DNA from: WTJY01 sp045105475 | GTDB lineage: Bacteria; Chloroflexota; Anaerolineae; Promineifilales; Promineifilaceae | Direction of reading: 5' to 3' | Length of the DNA: 64,000 nt | Assembly (NCBI GenBank): GCA_045105475.1 | Contig: JBGCDP010000059.1 | Coordinates: forward strand, 1-64,000 | Shown here: positions 1 to 8,184 of the stretch, piece by piece | How the letters are laid out: every line of letters starts with the position of its first letter | How positions within the stretch are numbered: the first letter of the stretch is position 1 | Translations under genes and position numbers: made by a program | Notes under the pieces: model-generated | The model's database searches: none | What the model was told of the DNA's origin: nothing | Seen by the model: only the letters and a program-made list of their open reading frames with translations

Positions 1-303
1 TTGCTCGCAGGCGGCCGGGATAAAAATATGGTCTGGGAACCGTGGGCGAAAACGGTGAAAGATCAGGTTAAGACGGTGATTTTGTTTGGTGCACTGTCTC
101 ATCTATTAAAAGAGAAATTAGCAGAAGTTGGACGCAGTGAAAACGTAATGCAAGCGGCCGATCTTGAAGAAGCGGTTGGCCATGCTAAACGCTTGGCTGG
201 AGCCGGAGATGTTGTTTTACTTTCTCCTGGTGGTACCAGCTACGATGCGTTTAAAGATTTTGAAGAACGTGGCGCGCTATTTAAGCGACTCGTTAATGGC
301 TAA
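1..303 (+). CDS. murD: MurD, UDP-N-acetylmuramoyl-L-alanine:D-glutamate ligase (3' end only)
   Basis: This is the C-terminal 100 residues of a Mur ligase; the gene begins before the window and position 1 falls inside it. MurD adds D-glutamate to UDP-MurNAc-L-Ala in the cytoplasm, the second amino-acid step of peptidoglycan precursor synthesis. The visible part is the third Mur ligase domain. It has an LLAGGRDK-like segment at the very start and the end motif SPGGTSYDAFKDFEERG, which matches the SPAxxSFDxFxxFExRG signature of MurD rather than of MurC, MurE or MurF. Only 6 bases separate its stop from ftsW, so the two are co-transcribed. The leading TTG is an internal Leu codon, not a start. 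Confidence 0.9.
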   Translation: MLAGGRDKNMVWEPWAKTVKDQVKTVILFGALSHLLKEKLAEVGRSENVMQAADLEEAVGHAKRLAGAGDVVLLSPGGTSYDAFKDFEERGALFKRLVNG

Positions 304-309
304 AAAATT

Positions 310-1731
310 ATGACAACAATTAATCCCCCTCAATCAAATAACAGAAGAAACCAAGCCCTCAGCCGATTGTCTTTGGCTGAGCGTTTTCAGTTTGATCTTG
401 TTTATGGCGTTTTGCTGTTTTTCATCATCGGCTTTGGCTTGCTGATGGTCTATTCAGCAACCTTTGACTTGGGGATTCAGCGGATTAATTCTGATAGCCT
501 TTATTTCTTTAAACGGCAGTTTGGGGCAGCGATTCTCGGCTTTTTCGCGATTGTGATTATGTTGCAATTTGACTATGTCATTTTGACCAAGCTGTCGGTG
601 CCGATGTTGGGCTTTACCGTTTTGCTCTTGCTGACCGTATTGATTGCTGGTGCAACGATCAATGGGGCGACACGCTGGCTCACGGCCGGTGGTTCGTATC
701 AGCCCTCTGAGCTGGCAAAGTTGGCCTTAACCGTCTATATCGCCCATTGGGTGGCTACAAAAGGGGATCGGATTCGGGATATTACCTACGGATTGATTCC
801 ATTTTCGATCATCGTGGCTGTCGTTTGCGGGTTGGTCGTTATCCAGCCGGCCGTTAGTAGTACGATTTTGATTGGCTCGATCGCTGTAACGATCTTTTTT
901 ATTGGTGGGGCAGATTGGAAGCAGTTCGTGATTCTCGGCTGTTTTGCAGCGATTTTGATTCCGCTGATGATTTTGGTAAATGAGCATGCACGTATTCGTG
1001 TTTCAACCTTTCGCACCGCGTTTTCTGACCCGACAACGGCCGTGTATCAGGTGCAGCAGGGGCTAATTGCTTTAGGACTAGGCGGCTCATTTGGGGTTGG
1101 TATTGGGCAAGGTGCCCAGAAGTTTACCCATCTCCCCTTTGCGCACACAGACGGTATTTTCGCCATTATTGGGGAAGAGCTGGGCTTTGCAGGGACGTTT
1201 GGCGTCATTGTCTTGTTTGCCCTGTTGGTTTGGCGGGGCGTCGTGATTGCAAATAATGCACGGACAAAATTTGGCATGTATTTAGCTTTGGGCGTAACCT
1301 GCTGGTTCGCTTATCAAGCTTTGATCCATATGGCGGTTATCACCACTGTGATTCCGGTAACGGGTATGACACTGCCGTTTATCAGCTATGGTGGGTCAGC
1401 CATGTTTATTAATATGATTGCGGCCGGGATGGTGCTCAGCATTTCACGAGATGGTTTGGGCAATCGGCCGGTGCGTAAACGTTCGCAAGTGACAGTTAAT
1501 TCTGAAGCGAGCAGTCGGCCGTCAACCAGCCGACCGCGTCGCACACAGGTGGCGGGGCGAGCACCTGCACGCCGCCGAAATCGACGGGCGGAAAGCTCTA
1601 ACTTTGAGGAAGGGTTAGACGAGCGGCTCGATAATAATTTTGAGGAAGAAACGGAGTTAGCCAGTGAAAGTTCTCATCTGCGCAGGCGGAACCGGCGGGG
1701 GAATTTACCCCGCGCTCGCAGCCGCCGCTGA
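310..1731 (+). CDS. ftsW: FtsW, septal peptidoglycan glycosyltransferase (SEDS family)
   Basis: FtsW polymerises lipid II at the division septum. It is an integral membrane protein with about ten membrane segments. SEDS signatures are clear: the extracytoplasmic loop with YQVQQGLIALGLGG, GVGIGQGAQK, LPFAHTDGIFAIIGEELGF, and near the end of the membrane part TGMTLPFISYGGSAM. The position between murD and murG supports FtsW over RodA. At 473 residues it is longer than usual because of a hydrophilic tail of about 80 residues that is very rich in Arg. The last 22 codons of this tail overlap the start of murG in another frame. The start ATG follows an A/T run (taaaaaatt) with no Shine-Dalgarno motif. 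Confidence 0.95.
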   Translation: MTTINPPQSNNRRNQALSRLSLAERFQFDLVYGVLLFFIIGFGLLMVYSATFDLGIQRINSDSLYFFKRQFGAAILGFFAIVIMLQFDYVILTKLSVPMLGFTVLLLLTVLIAGATINGATRWLTAGGSYQPSELAKLALTVYIAHWVATKGDRIRDITYGLIPFSIIVAVVCGLVVIQPAVSSTILIGSIAVTIFFIGGADWKQFVILGCFAAILIPLMILVNEHARIRVSTFRTAFSDPTTAVYQVQQGLIALGLGGSFGVGIGQGAQKFTHLPFAHTDGIFAIIGEELGFAGTFGVIVLFALLVWRGVVIANNARTKFGMYLALGVTCWFAYQALIHMAVITTVIPVTGMTLPFISYGGSAMFINMIAAGMVLSISRDGLGNRPVRKRSQVTVNSEASSRPSTSRPRRTQVAGRAPARRRNRRAESSNFEEGLDERLDNNFEEETELASESSHLRRRNRRGNLPRARSRR

Positions 1732-2770
1732 GCTTAAAGAGCGCGGCGTCGCAGCATCTGATCTTTTGTGGGTAGGTGTTGCGGGTGAAATGGAAGAAAT
1801 ATTGGTCCCACGAGCTGGCATTCGGCTTGAAAAGATAGTGGGTGGGGCCATAGCCGGGGTGTCCCGGCTACAGCAGCTTAAAAATGGATTGAAGCTTTTA
1901 TGGTCAATATGGCTAAGCTTCAGAATAATGGGCAATTTCCGGCCGGACGTGGTTTTTTTAACCGGTGGATATATGGCGGTCCCGGTCGGTTTTGCGGCCC
2001 GGATTCGACGCATTCCTTCGGTGATGTATTTGCCAGACTTAGAACCTGGCAGTGCGTTAAAAACGATCTCGCGTACAGTTGGAACGGTGACGGCAACATT
2101 TGCAGCCTCGGCCGAATATTTTCCACAGGGCAAGCGGGTGGTCGAAACCGGATATCCGGTACGACAGGCACTGGTAGATGCGGCAGAGCAACCAAAAACG
2201 GCCGCCATCAAAACATTTGATTTTGAGCTCGATGTGCCGATCTTGTTTGTGTTTGGCGGCAGCCGTGGCGCCAAAAGTATCAATGATGCTTTAATGGCAA
2301 TTTTGCCCGATCTGCTCAAAAAAATGCAGGTGATCCATGTCAGTGGTACCTTGACATGGCCAGAGGTTGAGGCATTTGCCCAAACTTTGCCGGAAGATTT
2401 AAAAACTAATTATCGGCCGTTTCCGTATTTACATGAGGAGATGGGAATGGCTTTTAGAGCGGCCGACTTGGTCATTGCTCGAGCTGGCGCCAGTATGATG
2501 GGTGAATGTCCATTATTCGGAGTTCCCGCGATTTTAGTCCCGTATCCATATGCGTGGCGTTATCAAAAGGTCAATGCTGACTTCTTGGTAACCCGAGGCG
2601 CAGGGGTGCGGTTAGATGATGAAAAGCTTGGCTCAGATTTGCTGAAGACAATTGATCAGCTCATTGAAGGCCACCAATTGGAAGAGATGAAAAAAGCGGC
2701 TAAATCACTGTATGTTTCTGGAGCGGCCGGAAAGATTGCGAAAGTGATAATGGAAGTAGGAGGGGTGTAA
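1664..2770 (+). CDS. murG: MurG, undecaprenyl-PP-MurNAc-pentapeptide N-acetylglucosaminyltransferase
   Basis: MurG transfers GlcNAc to lipid I, giving lipid II, at the inner face of the membrane (GT-B fold, GT28 family). The N-terminal glycine-rich loop is AGGTGGGIYPALA at about residues 7-19. The C-terminal donor-binding half shows FGGSRGAKSIND and RAGASMMGECPLFGVPAILVPYP, typical of MurG. The length of 368 residues is normal. One oddity is that the His of the usual GGTGGH motif is Gly here (residue 13). I chose the GTG start at 1664 because the GGTGG loop must lie near the N-terminus and a GGAG sits 7 bases upstream. This start overlaps ftsW by 68 bases, suggesting translational coupling. 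Confidence 0.93.
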   Translation: MKVLICAGGTGGGIYPALAAAAELKERGVAASDLLWVGVAGEMEEILVPRAGIRLEKIVGGAIAGVSRLQQLKNGLKLLWSIWLSFRIMGNFRPDVVFLTGGYMAVPVGFAARIRRIPSVMYLPDLEPGSALKTISRTVGTVTATFAASAEYFPQGKRVVETGYPVRQALVDAAEQPKTAAIKTFDFELDVPILFVFGGSRGAKSINDALMAILPDLLKKMQVIHVSGTLTWPEVEAFAQTLPEDLKTNYRPFPYLHEEMGMAFRAADLVIARAGASMMGECPLFGVPAILVPYPYAWRYQKVNADFLVTRGAGVRLDDEKLGSDLLKTIDQLIEGHQLEEMKKAAKSLYVSGAAGKIAKVIMEVGGV

Positions 2771-2792
2771 TCCGTTACACCATGGGAAAAAT

Positions 2793-3386
2793 ATGATCAG
2801 CATTGAAGTTGTGTTTTACCTAGCGACATTGCTATTTGGCGGTATTGGGGCAATCCGCGGCTGGCAGAAAGAAGTTATCGCAATGGCCGGATTAATCGGG
2901 TCGATTGCATTTCTGCACTCGTTTGGCTTTACGTTAGTGACAAGAGGTTTACCTTTTCTTTCACCAATATTGACGGTTGCTCCTGAGCGACAAGCGTTCT
3001 GGCTGCAGTTTGGATTTCATGTTGTAATCGCCTTTTTTAGTTATCAAGTCATTGGTTCAATTGCATCCCGAGCACCAGGTGTGCGAGGTGATCGAGCACG
3101 TGAAGGTTTTCAAAACATGTTTATCGGGTTTGTCGTTGGCATGTTTAATGGATATTTACTTTTTGGCACTTTATGGTCGTTTTTAGAATATCAAATAACG
3201 GTTGAAGGTTACAGGCTGTTGCCTGCTGGTCAGCCATACGTTTTTGGCAGTTTGGTCCAGCGGGTGGCAACTGAGACGATTTTCATCAATATGCTTGATT
3301 ATTTGCCTCTGACTATTTTTAATCCCGGAGTATGGCTACTCGCGTTTTTCGTGTCGTTTTTTATTGTGATTATCGCGTTGATATAA
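2793..3386 (+). CDS. CvpA-like membrane protein
   Basis: This is a 197-residue, very hydrophobic protein with about four to five membrane segments. Its N-terminal part, with a short first helix followed by RGWQKEVIAMAGLIG, resembles the CvpA (colicin V production) family, in which an RG(x)xxE turn separates the first two helices. The biochemical role of CvpA proteins is not settled; they are linked to envelope homeostasis. The gene sits between murG (22 bases away) and murC (about 64 bases to the chosen start), so it is transcribed with the cell-wall genes. Family assignment rests on pattern alone and is moderately secure; the function is unknown. Confidence 0.55.
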   Translation: MISIEVVFYLATLLFGGIGAIRGWQKEVIAMAGLIGSIAFLHSFGFTLVTRGLPFLSPILTVAPERQAFWLQFGFHVVIAFFSYQVIGSIASRAPGVRGDRAREGFQNMFIGFVVGMFNGYLLFGTLWSFLEYQITVEGYRLLPAGQPYVFGSLVQRVATETIFINMLDYLPLTIFNPGVWLLAFFVSFFIVIIALI

Positions 3387-3450
3387 GTTGTTTAAAGGCT
3401 TCTCAAGTTTCTTGAAACTAAGAAGCCGATTGCAAACATTTAATTTTTTA

Positions 3451-4869
3451 ATGAAAGGTTCTACCAAACACATTCATCTCATTGGCATCGGCGGGGCAGG
3501 CATTAGTGCCATCGCGCGGGTGCTTTTGGTGCGTGGGTTTGTGGTATCTGGGTCAGATCAGCGCTCAAACAGCCTAACGGCCGCCCTTGAAGCGGATGGG
3601 GCGACGGTGTTTGAAGGCCATGCGGCTGGAAACATTGCAGGCGCTGATGAAGTTGTCCGCTCGTCGGCCGTGGCTGATAGCAATCCTGAAGTGGTGGCGG
3701 CGCGCGCGGCCGGAATCCCAGTCTTAAAGCGTGATGAATTCTTGGGGACCATGATGATCGGTAGCCGTGGAATCGCGGTTGCGGGCACCCACGGAAAAAC
3801 GACAACGACTGGGATGATTGCACACATCTTCGTGGCGGCTAAGCAAGATCCTTCAGTCATTGTGGGTGGCACGTTGCCAATCACGGGCACTAATGGATTG
3901 GCCGGACAGGGTGAGCATTTCATTATTGAAGCGGATGAGTATGACCGGATGTTTCTAGGATTACGGCCGACCATCGCCGTGATTACTAACTTGGGTCATG
4001 ATCATGTCGATATTTACCCAACAGCAGCTGATTATGTTGATGCATTTGAGCAGTTTGTCTCTTTGTTAGATCAACCTGAACACGGACATTTAGTCGTCTG
4101 TTTGGACAATCCTGGTATCATCACGTTACTTGACCAGCTGAATAAAAATGTTTCAGTTTCGATCACAGGATACAGCTTGAAGGGCAATAGCCATCCAAAA
4201 GCTGATCAGTGTCTTCATGCGAGCGATTTAATCAAAAATAAGCAAGGTGGACTGTCCGCCTCGATTACGCAGAATGGCAACAAGCTGGGTCAATTAGAAT
4301 TAGCCGCACCCGGCGAACATAATCTGTCAAATGGATTGGCAGCGGTCGCCGTGAGTTTGATCGAGAGGGTTACGTTTGAAACCGTTGCGAAGGCGATGCA
4401 GACGTTTACAGGTATGGGGCGTCGGTTTGAGCTAAAAGGTGAGCAGAAAGGGGTGGCGATCGTCGATGATTATGCTCACCATCCTAATGAGATTGCTGCC
4501 ACATTAGCGGCCGGACGGCAGCGGTTCCCAGATGGTAAAATCTGGGCGGTATGGCAGCCCCACACGTTTAGTCGTTTAAAAAATAGTTATGTGGGTTTTC
4601 AACACTGCTTTGAGTCGGCCGATGAAGTGATTGTGCTCGACATTTATCGCAGCCGTGAAACAGATTCGTTGGGCCTTTCGGCTGAAACGTTTGCAAAAGA
4701 AATAGTTCATTCTTCGGTGCGCCATATCGCTGAGCGAGAAGCGGCGACATCGTTTTTGTTAGAAGAGGCTTCTCCAGGTGACGCAGTAATTGTCATGAAT
4801 GCAGGCGATGCCACAGCGATGACAGATTGGCTGGTTGCCGGGCAGCTGTCACAGGAAAATGTACGATGA
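3451..4869 (+). CDS. murC: MurC, UDP-N-acetylmuramate:L-alanine ligase
   Basis: MurC attaches L-alanine to UDP-MurNAc, the first amino-acid step of the peptidoglycan stem peptide, in the cytoplasm. Signatures are the Rossmann-like IHLIGIGGAGISAIA at about residues 8-22, the Mur ligase P-loop GTHGKTTTTGMIAH from about residue 112, EADEYDRMFL, NLGHDHVDIYP and DDYAHHPNEI. From the ATG at 3451 the protein has 472 residues, normal for MurC. The reading frame is open back to a TTG at 3388, but those 21 extra residues are basic and match nothing, so I prefer 3451. There is no Shine-Dalgarno; the start follows a T run. Its TGA overlaps the ATG of the next small gene (ATGA). Confidence 0.94.
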   Translation: MKGSTKHIHLIGIGGAGISAIARVLLVRGFVVSGSDQRSNSLTAALEADGATVFEGHAAGNIAGADEVVRSSAVADSNPEVVAARAAGIPVLKRDEFLGTMMIGSRGIAVAGTHGKTTTTGMIAHIFVAAKQDPSVIVGGTLPITGTNGLAGQGEHFIIEADEYDRMFLGLRPTIAVITNLGHDHVDIYPTAADYVDAFEQFVSLLDQPEHGHLVVCLDNPGIITLLDQLNKNVSVSITGYSLKGNSHPKADQCLHASDLIKNKQGGLSASITQNGNKLGQLELAAPGEHNLSNGLAAVAVSLIERVTFETVAKAMQTFTGMGRRFELKGEQKGVAIVDDYAHHPNEIAATLAAGRQRFPDGKIWAVWQPHTFSRLKNSYVGFQHCFESADEVIVLDIYRSRETDSLGLSAETFAKEIVHSSVRHIAEREAATSFLLEEASPGDAVIVMNAGDATAMTDWLVAGQLSQENVR

Positions 4870-4991
4870 GCGAGAGCGAGAAGAAAAAAAACAAGAAAAC
4901 TGAAAAATCAGTTGATGTTGATGCCACAGTTGATCAGATCAAGAAAGTGGTAGATCGGTTGAAGAAGTTGAAAAAAGATAAAAAGAAGTGA
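4866..4991 (+). CDS. Lys-rich 41-residue microprotein overlapping murC
   Basis: This small open frame starts at the ATGA overlap with the murC stop. It encodes 41 residues, 15 of them lysine. The first 14 residues are Lys/Glu-rich and look disordered. The middle (VDVDATVDQIKKVVDRLKKLKK) has hydrophobic residues spaced as in an amphipathic helix or short coiled coil. I know no family for it. Tight coupling to murC, a plausible protein and an immediate end before the repeat that fills the rest of the gap argue that it is real. A nucleic-acid or membrane-surface interaction would fit the charge, but that is a guess. Confidence 0.6.
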   Translation: MSESEKKKNKKTEKSVDVDATVDQIKKVVDRLKKLKKDKKK

Positions 4992-4994
4992 GGT

Positions 4995-5071
4995 GTTAGA
5001 TAGTAGCGGTTAGATGTTAGTGGCTTGTTACGAGCTCCTTCTAGTATCTAGCAACTAATATCCAATATCTA
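4995..5071. repeat. Heptad-dyad repeat between the microprotein and murB
   Basis: Eleven consecutive 7-bp units in unbroken register. Left-arm units resemble GTTAGAT (exact at 4995-5001 and 5009-5015). Right-arm units end in CTA or CCA, for example GTATCTA (5044-5050) and ATATCTA (5065-5071), and are complementary to the left-arm units. The array therefore folds into a long imperfect hairpin. It begins 3 bases after the previous stop and ends 6 bases before the murB ATG, filling the gap. Heptad period and dyad are seen directly; function is unknown. Confidence 0.8.
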
Positions 5072-5077
5072 AAAAAT

Positions 5078-6031
5078 ATGACTCTAGATCTTGACACATT
5101 GAATGCAACGCAACGTAAATTTGCAACCGCTTTTGAAGGTAACTTTCAGGTGGATGTGAACTTGGGCCGCTATACCTCTTCGCGAGTAGGTGGCCCGGCC
5201 GAAATGATGGTAACCGTTTACAATGCCACTGAATTGGCGATGGCGGTTGAACTCGCTTACTCGACCAACACGCGCTATTTTATCTTAGGCGGTGGCTCGA
5301 ATATTTTGGTGTCTGACCATGGTGTCAGTGGGGTTGTTATTCTCAATCGGGCTAAAGAAATAAGCTATCGGAGTGCCGGCGCAAGTATCATTTGCACGGC
5401 CGAATCTGGGGTGAATATTTCGACACTTGCTCGCCAATGCATCAGCAAAGGGCTGGGCGGTTTGGAGTGGGCGATTGCCGTTCCGGGCACGGTCGGCGGT
5501 GCTGTTGTGGGGAATTCTGGCGCATTTGGTGGCGACATGAGCGATAACCTGATGGTCGCAACGATTTTAGAGGCTGGAAAGGGGGTTCGGACCCTATCAG
5601 TAGACGAATTGTCCTATGACTATCGAGCTAGTGCATTAAAACGAGAACAGGGCAAACTCGCACCACGCCGCGTAGTACTCACAGCTGAATTACTCCTAAA
5701 GCCGGAATCAGAAAGTGCATTACGAGCACGCGCAGACGCTTTTAACGAAAAGCGGAAAACGTCACAACCGGCCGGTGCTACGATGGGATCGATGTTTAAA
5801 AATCCGAAAAATTATTATGCTGGCTACCTTATTGAAGCGGCTGGGTTGAAAGGGTATCGCAATGGCGGTGCCTCGATCTCTGAACTGCACGCAAACTTTT
5901 TTGTAAATGATGGGACAGCGACGGCCGAAGACATTCGTGAACTAATGGCTGAAGCGTTTCATGTGGTACGTGAGAAATTTCATGTTGACCTTGATCCTGA
6001 AGTGGAAATGGTCGGGATCTGGGAATTTTAG
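5078..6031 (+). CDS. murB: MurB, UDP-N-acetylenolpyruvoylglucosamine reductase
   Basis: MurB reduces UDP-GlcNAc-enolpyruvate to UDP-MurNAc using NADPH and FAD, in the cytoplasm. The FAD-binding PP-loop region has LGGGSNILVSD (about residues 69-79) and GGLEWAIAVPGTVGGAVVGNSGAFGGDM. YRAS lies mid-protein, and the C-terminal substrate domain has GATMGSMFKNP (with the catalytic Ser), AGYLIEAAGLKG and a final acidic EVEMVG with the conserved Glu. The length of 317 residues and the GSMFKNP form suit the shorter type II MurB. The start follows AAAAAAT directly after the heptad repeat, with no Shine-Dalgarno. Confidence 0.95.
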   Translation: MTLDLDTLNATQRKFATAFEGNFQVDVNLGRYTSSRVGGPAEMMVTVYNATELAMAVELAYSTNTRYFILGGGSNILVSDHGVSGVVILNRAKEISYRSAGASIICTAESGVNISTLARQCISKGLGGLEWAIAVPGTVGGAVVGNSGAFGGDMSDNLMVATILEAGKGVRTLSVDELSYDYRASALKREQGKLAPRRVVLTAELLLKPESESALRARADAFNEKRKTSQPAGATMGSMFKNPKNYYAGYLIEAAGLKGYRNGGASISELHANFFVNDGTATAEDIRELMAEAFHVVREKFHVDLDPEVEMVGIWEF

Positions 6032-6060
6032 CGAGAGGCAACTTGCTCCTCGCAATTTTT
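6031..6060 (+). promoter_or_regulatory. Hairpin plus T-run between murB and ddl (attenuator-like, heptad pattern)
   Basis: GCGAG (6031-6035, using the last base of the murB stop) pairs with CTCGC (6049-6053), and GGC (6037-6039) with GCT/GCC-like bases across a five-base loop. The stem is followed by AATTTTTTAA and then the ddl ATG at 6064. This has the form of an intrinsic terminator lying within the operon, so it may lower distal expression. The same bases also read as four 7-mers each starting GC, which links it to the heptad repeats elsewhere in the cluster. Confidence 0.5.
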
Positions 6061-6063
6061 TAA

Positions 6064-7179
6064 ATGGCACATTCAAGCGATAACCCAAAACTCCGTGTCG
6101 GCGTCATTTTTGGCGGCCGTTCAGGAGAACATGAAGTTTCTTTACGATCAGCTCGGTCAGTGATGGCAGCGCTCGATAGAAACAAATACGAAGTAATTCC
6201 GATTGGAATTACCAAAGAAGGGCAGTGGCTGGCTGGCGATGCGATGGCGTTGCTGGCAGACGGTAAGCAAGATGCTGAAACGACTTCAGTTATTTTGCCA
6301 CCAGCTCCAAGTGAGCAGCACGGTTTGGTCTCTGCTGATTCTGCATCTACAACTGGTAACGTTTCAGGTTTAGATGTGGTGATCCCGGTACTGCACGGCA
6401 CGTATGGTGAAGATGGAACGGTTCAAGGGTTACTTGAACTTGCTGGTGTCCCTTATGTCGGTGCAGGTGTGACGGGTTCGGCCGTTGGCATGGACAAAGC
6501 GATCTTTAAATATGTGATGGAAGCGAACGGTTTGCCTCAGTTGCCTTGGGTTTTGGTACTAACGAGTTGGTGGCACCATGATCCTGAAGCGATTTTGGCG
6601 ATGCTTGAAAATGAGCTGAGTTATCCGATGTTTGTGAAACCGGCTAATCTGGGTTCAAGTGTTGGCATCAGCCGCTGTGCTGATCGAGATGGGTTAAAAG
6701 CTGGGTTAATCGAAGCGTCTCAGTTTGACCGCCGGATTGTGGTGGAACAAGGGGCGAATATTCGTGAGTTAGAAGTGGCGGTAATGGGAAATGATCAACC
6801 ACAAGCAAGTGTAGTGGGTGAGATCCGGCCGAAACGTGATTTTTATGATTACGAGGCGAAATACATTACTGATGACTCTGAACTCTTGATTCCAGCGCCG
6901 ATTGACGGTGCACTGGCTGAACAGATTCAGTCGATGGCGATCGCCGTTTATATGGCGATTGATTGTGCCGGACTCGGTCGGGTTGATTTAATGCTCGATA
7001 AAGACAGTGGCGAACTTTATGTCAACGAGATCAACACGCTGCCTGGTTTTACGAGTATTTCAATGTATCCCAAATTGTGGGAAGCAAGCGGTGTTTCATA
7101 TTCGCAATTGCTCGACTATTTGATTGAATTTGCGGTATCACGCAATAAAGTGAAAGCGGCACTAAAGACGGAAAAATAG
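6064..7179 (+). CDS. ddl: D-alanine:D-alanine ligase
   Basis: Ddl is an ATP-grasp enzyme that joins two D-alanines for the end of the peptidoglycan stem peptide; it is cytosolic. Domain signatures in order are VGVIFGGRSGEHEVSLRSA (residues about 10-28), LHGTYGEDGTVQGLLELAGVPYVGAGVTGSAVGMDK, FVKPANLGSSVGIS (ATP binding), the YDYEAKY segment that carries the Tyr typical of D-Ala-D-Ala rather than D-Ala-D-Lac ligases, and EINTLPGFTSISMYPKLWEASG, which holds the magnesium ligands. The length of 371 residues is normal. The start has no Shine-Dalgarno and lies just after the hairpin T-run. Confidence 0.95.
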   Translation: MAHSSDNPKLRVGVIFGGRSGEHEVSLRSARSVMAALDRNKYEVIPIGITKEGQWLAGDAMALLADGKQDAETTSVILPPAPSEQHGLVSADSASTTGNVSGLDVVIPVLHGTYGEDGTVQGLLELAGVPYVGAGVTGSAVGMDKAIFKYVMEANGLPQLPWVLVLTSWWHHDPEAILAMLENELSYPMFVKPANLGSSVGISRCADRDGLKAGLIEASQFDRRIVVEQGANIRELEVAVMGNDQPQASVVGEIRPKRDFYDYEAKYITDDSELLIPAPIDGALAEQIQSMAIAVYMAIDCAGLGRVDLMLDKDSGELYVNEINTLPGFTSISMYPKLWEASGVSYSQLLDYLIEFAVSRNKVKAALKTEK

Positions 7180-7202
7180 TAACCGCCCACGAATAGAAAC
7201 TC

Positions 7203-7230
7203 GTTACTGGTCACTGACCACTGATTACTG
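7203..7230. repeat. Heptad repeat before ftsQ (NNNACTG x4)
   Basis: Four 7-bp units in register, all of the form NNNACTG: GTTACTG (7203), GTCACTG (7210), ACCACTG (7217) and ATTACTG (7224). Three A residues then lead into the ftsQ ATG at 7234. AGTAAC overlapping and following the ddl stop (7178-7183) is complementary to GTTACT, so a dyad is present here too. The pattern is the same as in the other gaps of the cluster, with different unit sequence. Confidence 0.75.
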
Positions 7231-7233
7231 AAA

Positions 7234-8184
7234 ATGATGCGTCGAAAAAAACAGCAAGACAAACAACTCAAAAAACAGCCTAAGCTTCAGCGGGCTAATA
7301 AAACCGGGATGTTTAACGGGGTCGTTGCTCCGGCCGCTTCTGTTACGCGACGTAAGCGGGCTAAAACGTGGCGCAAGGTTGAAGGTCCACTTAAAGTTGT
7401 TCAAAACATTGTTTTTTCGGCTCGTTGGATTAGCTTGGCGATGTTGGGTGTAGCCGGATATTTGTTGTACGGTTTTATCAATTCGCCTGATTATTTTATT
7501 ACGCAAATTCCTATCGTTGGGGCGGAATCGATCCCGATGGCGGAAATCGCGGAAACGAGCGGCTTGGCCGGCCGGCATATCTTTGCGGCCGACCCTGAAC
7601 TGGCGGCTGAATCGATTTTAGAGATGCCCGGCATCACAGCGGCCGACGTTCGCTTAAGCTGGCCCAATAAAGTTGACATTGTGGTGGTTGAAGAGCAGCC
7701 GGTTGCGGTTTGGGTTAGCAATGGCACAACTTGGTGGATCAATAGAGACGGCGGCTTGTTTCCTGCAAGGGAAGACCGTGCCGACCTAATGATGATCGAT
7801 GCGGCCGGAACAGATGGTATTTTAGGACAAGCTATACCTGCTGTTGACTTGGATGAAACGGATCCCGCCTTCTTTTCAGATGAGGAAGTGGAAGAAGTTG
7901 AAACCAATTATGGCAGCATACCTGATGAAATTTTGCACGGAGCGGTCCAGTTAAGTCAGTTGCAGCCTTACGGCGAACCGATTATGACGTTTCGTTTTAA
8001 TGACAATAGCGGACTTCACTTTAGTGACCCGCGTGGCTGGGATGCTCATTGGGGCACCGGCGTGGACATGGATCAGAAACTGGCGGTGTATAACGCACTC
8101 GTTAATGAGCTTCAAGCGCAAGGGATTACACCGATCTATATCAGTGTTGAAAATCCCAAGCGGCCGATTTTTAGAAGCTACTAA
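7234..8184 (+). CDS. ftsQ: FtsQ/DivIB division protein
   Basis: FtsQ is a bitopic membrane protein of the divisome that links the cytoplasmic ring to septal wall synthesis. The 316-residue protein has a basic cytoplasmic N-terminus (about residues 1-65), one membrane segment (about residues 66-88), then a POTRA-like stretch beginning ITQIPIVGAESIPMAEIAETSGLAGRHIF. Next comes the FtsQ domain with PNKVDIVVVEEQPVAVW and WWINRDGGLF. The N-terminal tail is unusually long and rich in Lys, Arg and Gln. Gene order ddl-ftsQ-ftsA-ftsZ supports the call. Confidence 0.9.
   Translation: MMRRKKQQDKQLKKQPKLQRANKTGMFNGVVAPAASVTRRKRAKTWRKVEGPLKVVQNIVFSARWISLAMLGVAGYLLYGFINSPDYFITQIPIVGAESIPMAEIAETSGLAGRHIFAADPELAAESILEMPGITAADVRLSWPNKVDIVVVEEQPVAVWVSNGTTWWINRDGGLFPAREDRADLMMIDAAGTDGILGQAIPAVDLDETDPAFFSDEEVEEVETNYGSIPDEILHGAVQLSQLQPYGEPIMTFRFNDNSGLHFSDPRGWDAHWGTGVDMDQKLAVYNALVNELQAQGITPIYISVENPKRPIFRSY

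Noticed and set aside
1705..2319. A 204-codon open frame on the minus strand opposite murG
   Set aside because: It is antisense to well-conserved murG, has no recognisable domain and low-complexity composition; it is open only because of the codon bias of murG.
3388..3450. Upstream TTG start for murC
   Set aside because: It adds 21 basic residues before the conserved IHLIGIGGAG N-terminus and has no ribosome-binding site; ATG at 3451 gives the normal length.
4995..5071. Heptad arrays as CRISPR repeats
   Set aside because: The 7-bp units are far too short, without spacers, and each gap has a different unit sequence; no cas gene is in the window.
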